The position numbers and the translations under genes are program-made. The notes under the pieces were generated by a model. It saw only the letters and a program-made list of their open reading frames with translations. It ran no database searches and was not told the origin of the DNA. Shown here piece by piece: positions 63,565 through 64,000 of a stretch of DNA of 64,000 nucleotides. Origin of the DNA: TMP-86 sp044226865 (GTDB taxonomy: Bacteria > Pseudomonadota > Gammaproteobacteria > Steroidobacterales > Steroidobacteraceae); assembly GCA_044226865.1 (NCBI GenBank), contig JBGAGE010000001.1, forward strand, positions 310,001 to 374,000. Direction: 5' to 3'. Position 1 is the first letter of the stretch, and the number at the start of each line of letters is the position of its first letter.

Positions 63565-63881
63565 ACGGCTTCAAACCCACGAACAAGAAGGCGGAGCTTC
63601 TGCTCGAAGCCGCCGATCAGGGCCACGTGAAGGAAGTGGTCGCGATGGAAAGCGTGGCGGGTTGCGCCACCACCTTCGACCCCGGGTGGGAGGTCGATCC
63701 CTTCGGCGGCGTCGCCTCGCTGTGCCAGCCAATGGAAGCCGACCTGTACGGCTGCTCGGACCCCTGCTGGTGGCCGGCTCAGGTGCCCGACACCATGAAC
63801 ACCTATCCGAACTGGGATGCCGGCGCGCCCTCCGCGCAGAACGACTGGCGCCAGCTCGATGCGGTATTCCCGAAGAAATGA
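63561..63881 (+). CDS. qhpC: Quinohemoprotein amine dehydrogenase gamma subunit (CTQ-bearing)
   Basis: A 106-residue precursor. A 28-residue leader (residues 1-28) is removed to give the mature subunit. With Cys35 as mature Cys7, all known modified residues keep their spacing: thioether pairs Cys35-Glu44, Cys55-Asp61 and Cys69-Asp77, and Cys65 with Trp71 for cysteine tryptophylquinone. The segment is YGCSDPCWWPAQVPD. QhpD makes the thioethers and QhpG hydroxylates the tryptophan; export and leader cleavage need QhpF and QhpE, not in the window. The frame starts inside the end of qhpD. Confidence 0.96.
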   Translation: MNGFKPTNKKAELLLEAADQGHVKEVVAMESVAGCATTFDPGWEVDPFGGVASLCQPMEADLYGCSDPCWWPAQVPDTMNTYPNWDAGAPSAQNDWRQLDAVFPKK

Positions 63882-63909
63882 CGCGCAGCGCGCAAGTGTG
63901 GAGAAGCTC

Positions 63910-64000
63910 ATGATCCGTCCCATCCTCTTGGGTGTCCTGTCGCTGGCGCTGCTGGGTTGCCAGGCCGCGCCACCGGCCGCGCCCAAGCGCGACTACATCC
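63910..64000 (+). CDS. qhpB: Quinohemoprotein amine dehydrogenase beta subunit (cut by window edge)
   Basis: Only the first 30 codons are visible: MIRPILLGVLSLALLGC is a signal peptide with a lipobox-like LALLGC, then an Ala/Pro-rich linker and KRDYI, which matches the start of the mature beta propeller of known QHNDH. The beta subunit encloses the gamma subunit. The gene starts 28 bases after qhpC and runs out of the window. The lipobox suggests membrane attachment in this organism, whereas the well-known enzymes are soluble periplasmic. Confidence 0.8.
   Translation, partial: MIRPILLGVLSLALLGCQAAPPAAPKRDYI

Noticed and set aside
1..64000. tRNA, rRNA, insertion sequences or prophage genes
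   Set aside because: No cloverleaf, rRNA segment, transposase, integrase or phage gene was recognised by eye in the window.

Overview
The window is GC-rich, densely coded chromosomal DNA from a Gram-negative bacterium. It carries three intact TonB-dependent receptors plus the remnant of a fourth, an RND efflux pair, HtpX, an M13 peptidase and a periplasmic quinohemoprotein amine dehydrogenase (QHNDH) operon. This mix fits an environmental gammaproteobacterium of the Steroidobacterales/Nevskiales/Xanthomonadales type, but no rRNA or marker gene is present to prove it. I see no tRNA, rRNA, CRISPR array, insertion sequence, integrase or replication origin. No stretch of 300 bases lacks a gene.

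Layout. 1-7.5 kb: tail of a LysR regulator, phosphoglycolate phosphatase, a glutathione transferase, an alpha/beta hydrolase, a TPR-sulfotransferase and TonB receptor 1 with a strong terminator. 7.6-15.7 kb: MFS exporter, rhomboid protease, fold-type II PLP enzyme, M13 peptidase, phosphodiesterase, KAS III-like enzyme, GNAT and a small Cys/Arg-rich protein. 15.7-24 kb: RND permease and adaptor, a membrane protein, a DUF2130 protein, a MscS channel and an MFS transporter. 24-28.1 kb (minus strand): a compact five-gene operon of an oxidoreductase, two SDRs, an MDR dehydrogenase and a VOC protein. 28.4-30.8 kb: TonB receptor 2, preceded by a strong dyad and followed by a terminator. 31-39 kb: VOC protein, D-mannonate dehydratase with a divergent LysR regulator, then a ThDP enzyme, aminotransferase, aldehyde dehydrogenase and diheme cytochrome c in a row. 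39-48 kb: htpX, a nitrilase/FAD-oxidoreductase group, KDG kinase, DUF819 transporter, glycerate 2-kinase, a small protein and an SDR. 48-53.8 kb (minus strand): YtcJ-type amidohydrolase, membrane protein, FmdB-like protein, and a Rieske oxygenase/aldehyde dehydrogenase pair under a MarR regulator.

53.9-64 kb: a broken TonB receptor gene, then an apparent operon: TonB receptor 3, acyl-CoA ligase, qhpG, qhpA, qhpD, qhpC and qhpB (cut by the window edge). The QHNDH genes are recognised with high confidence. QhpC keeps every residue needed for the three Cys-Asp/Glu thioether bonds and the cysteine tryptophylquinone, behind a 28-residue leader. The receptor and ligase overlapping into this operon suggest one unit for amine uptake, periplasmic oxidative deamination and CoA activation of the resulting acid.

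Other themes are sugar-acid catabolism (ManD makes 2-keto-3-deoxygluconate, KdgK phosphorylates it, glycerate 2-kinase feeds lower glycolysis) and an Ehrlich-like amino-acid route (transaminase, ThDP enzyme, aldehyde dehydrogenase). Several perfect or near-perfect operator-like dyads sit in front of the receptor and regulator genes.
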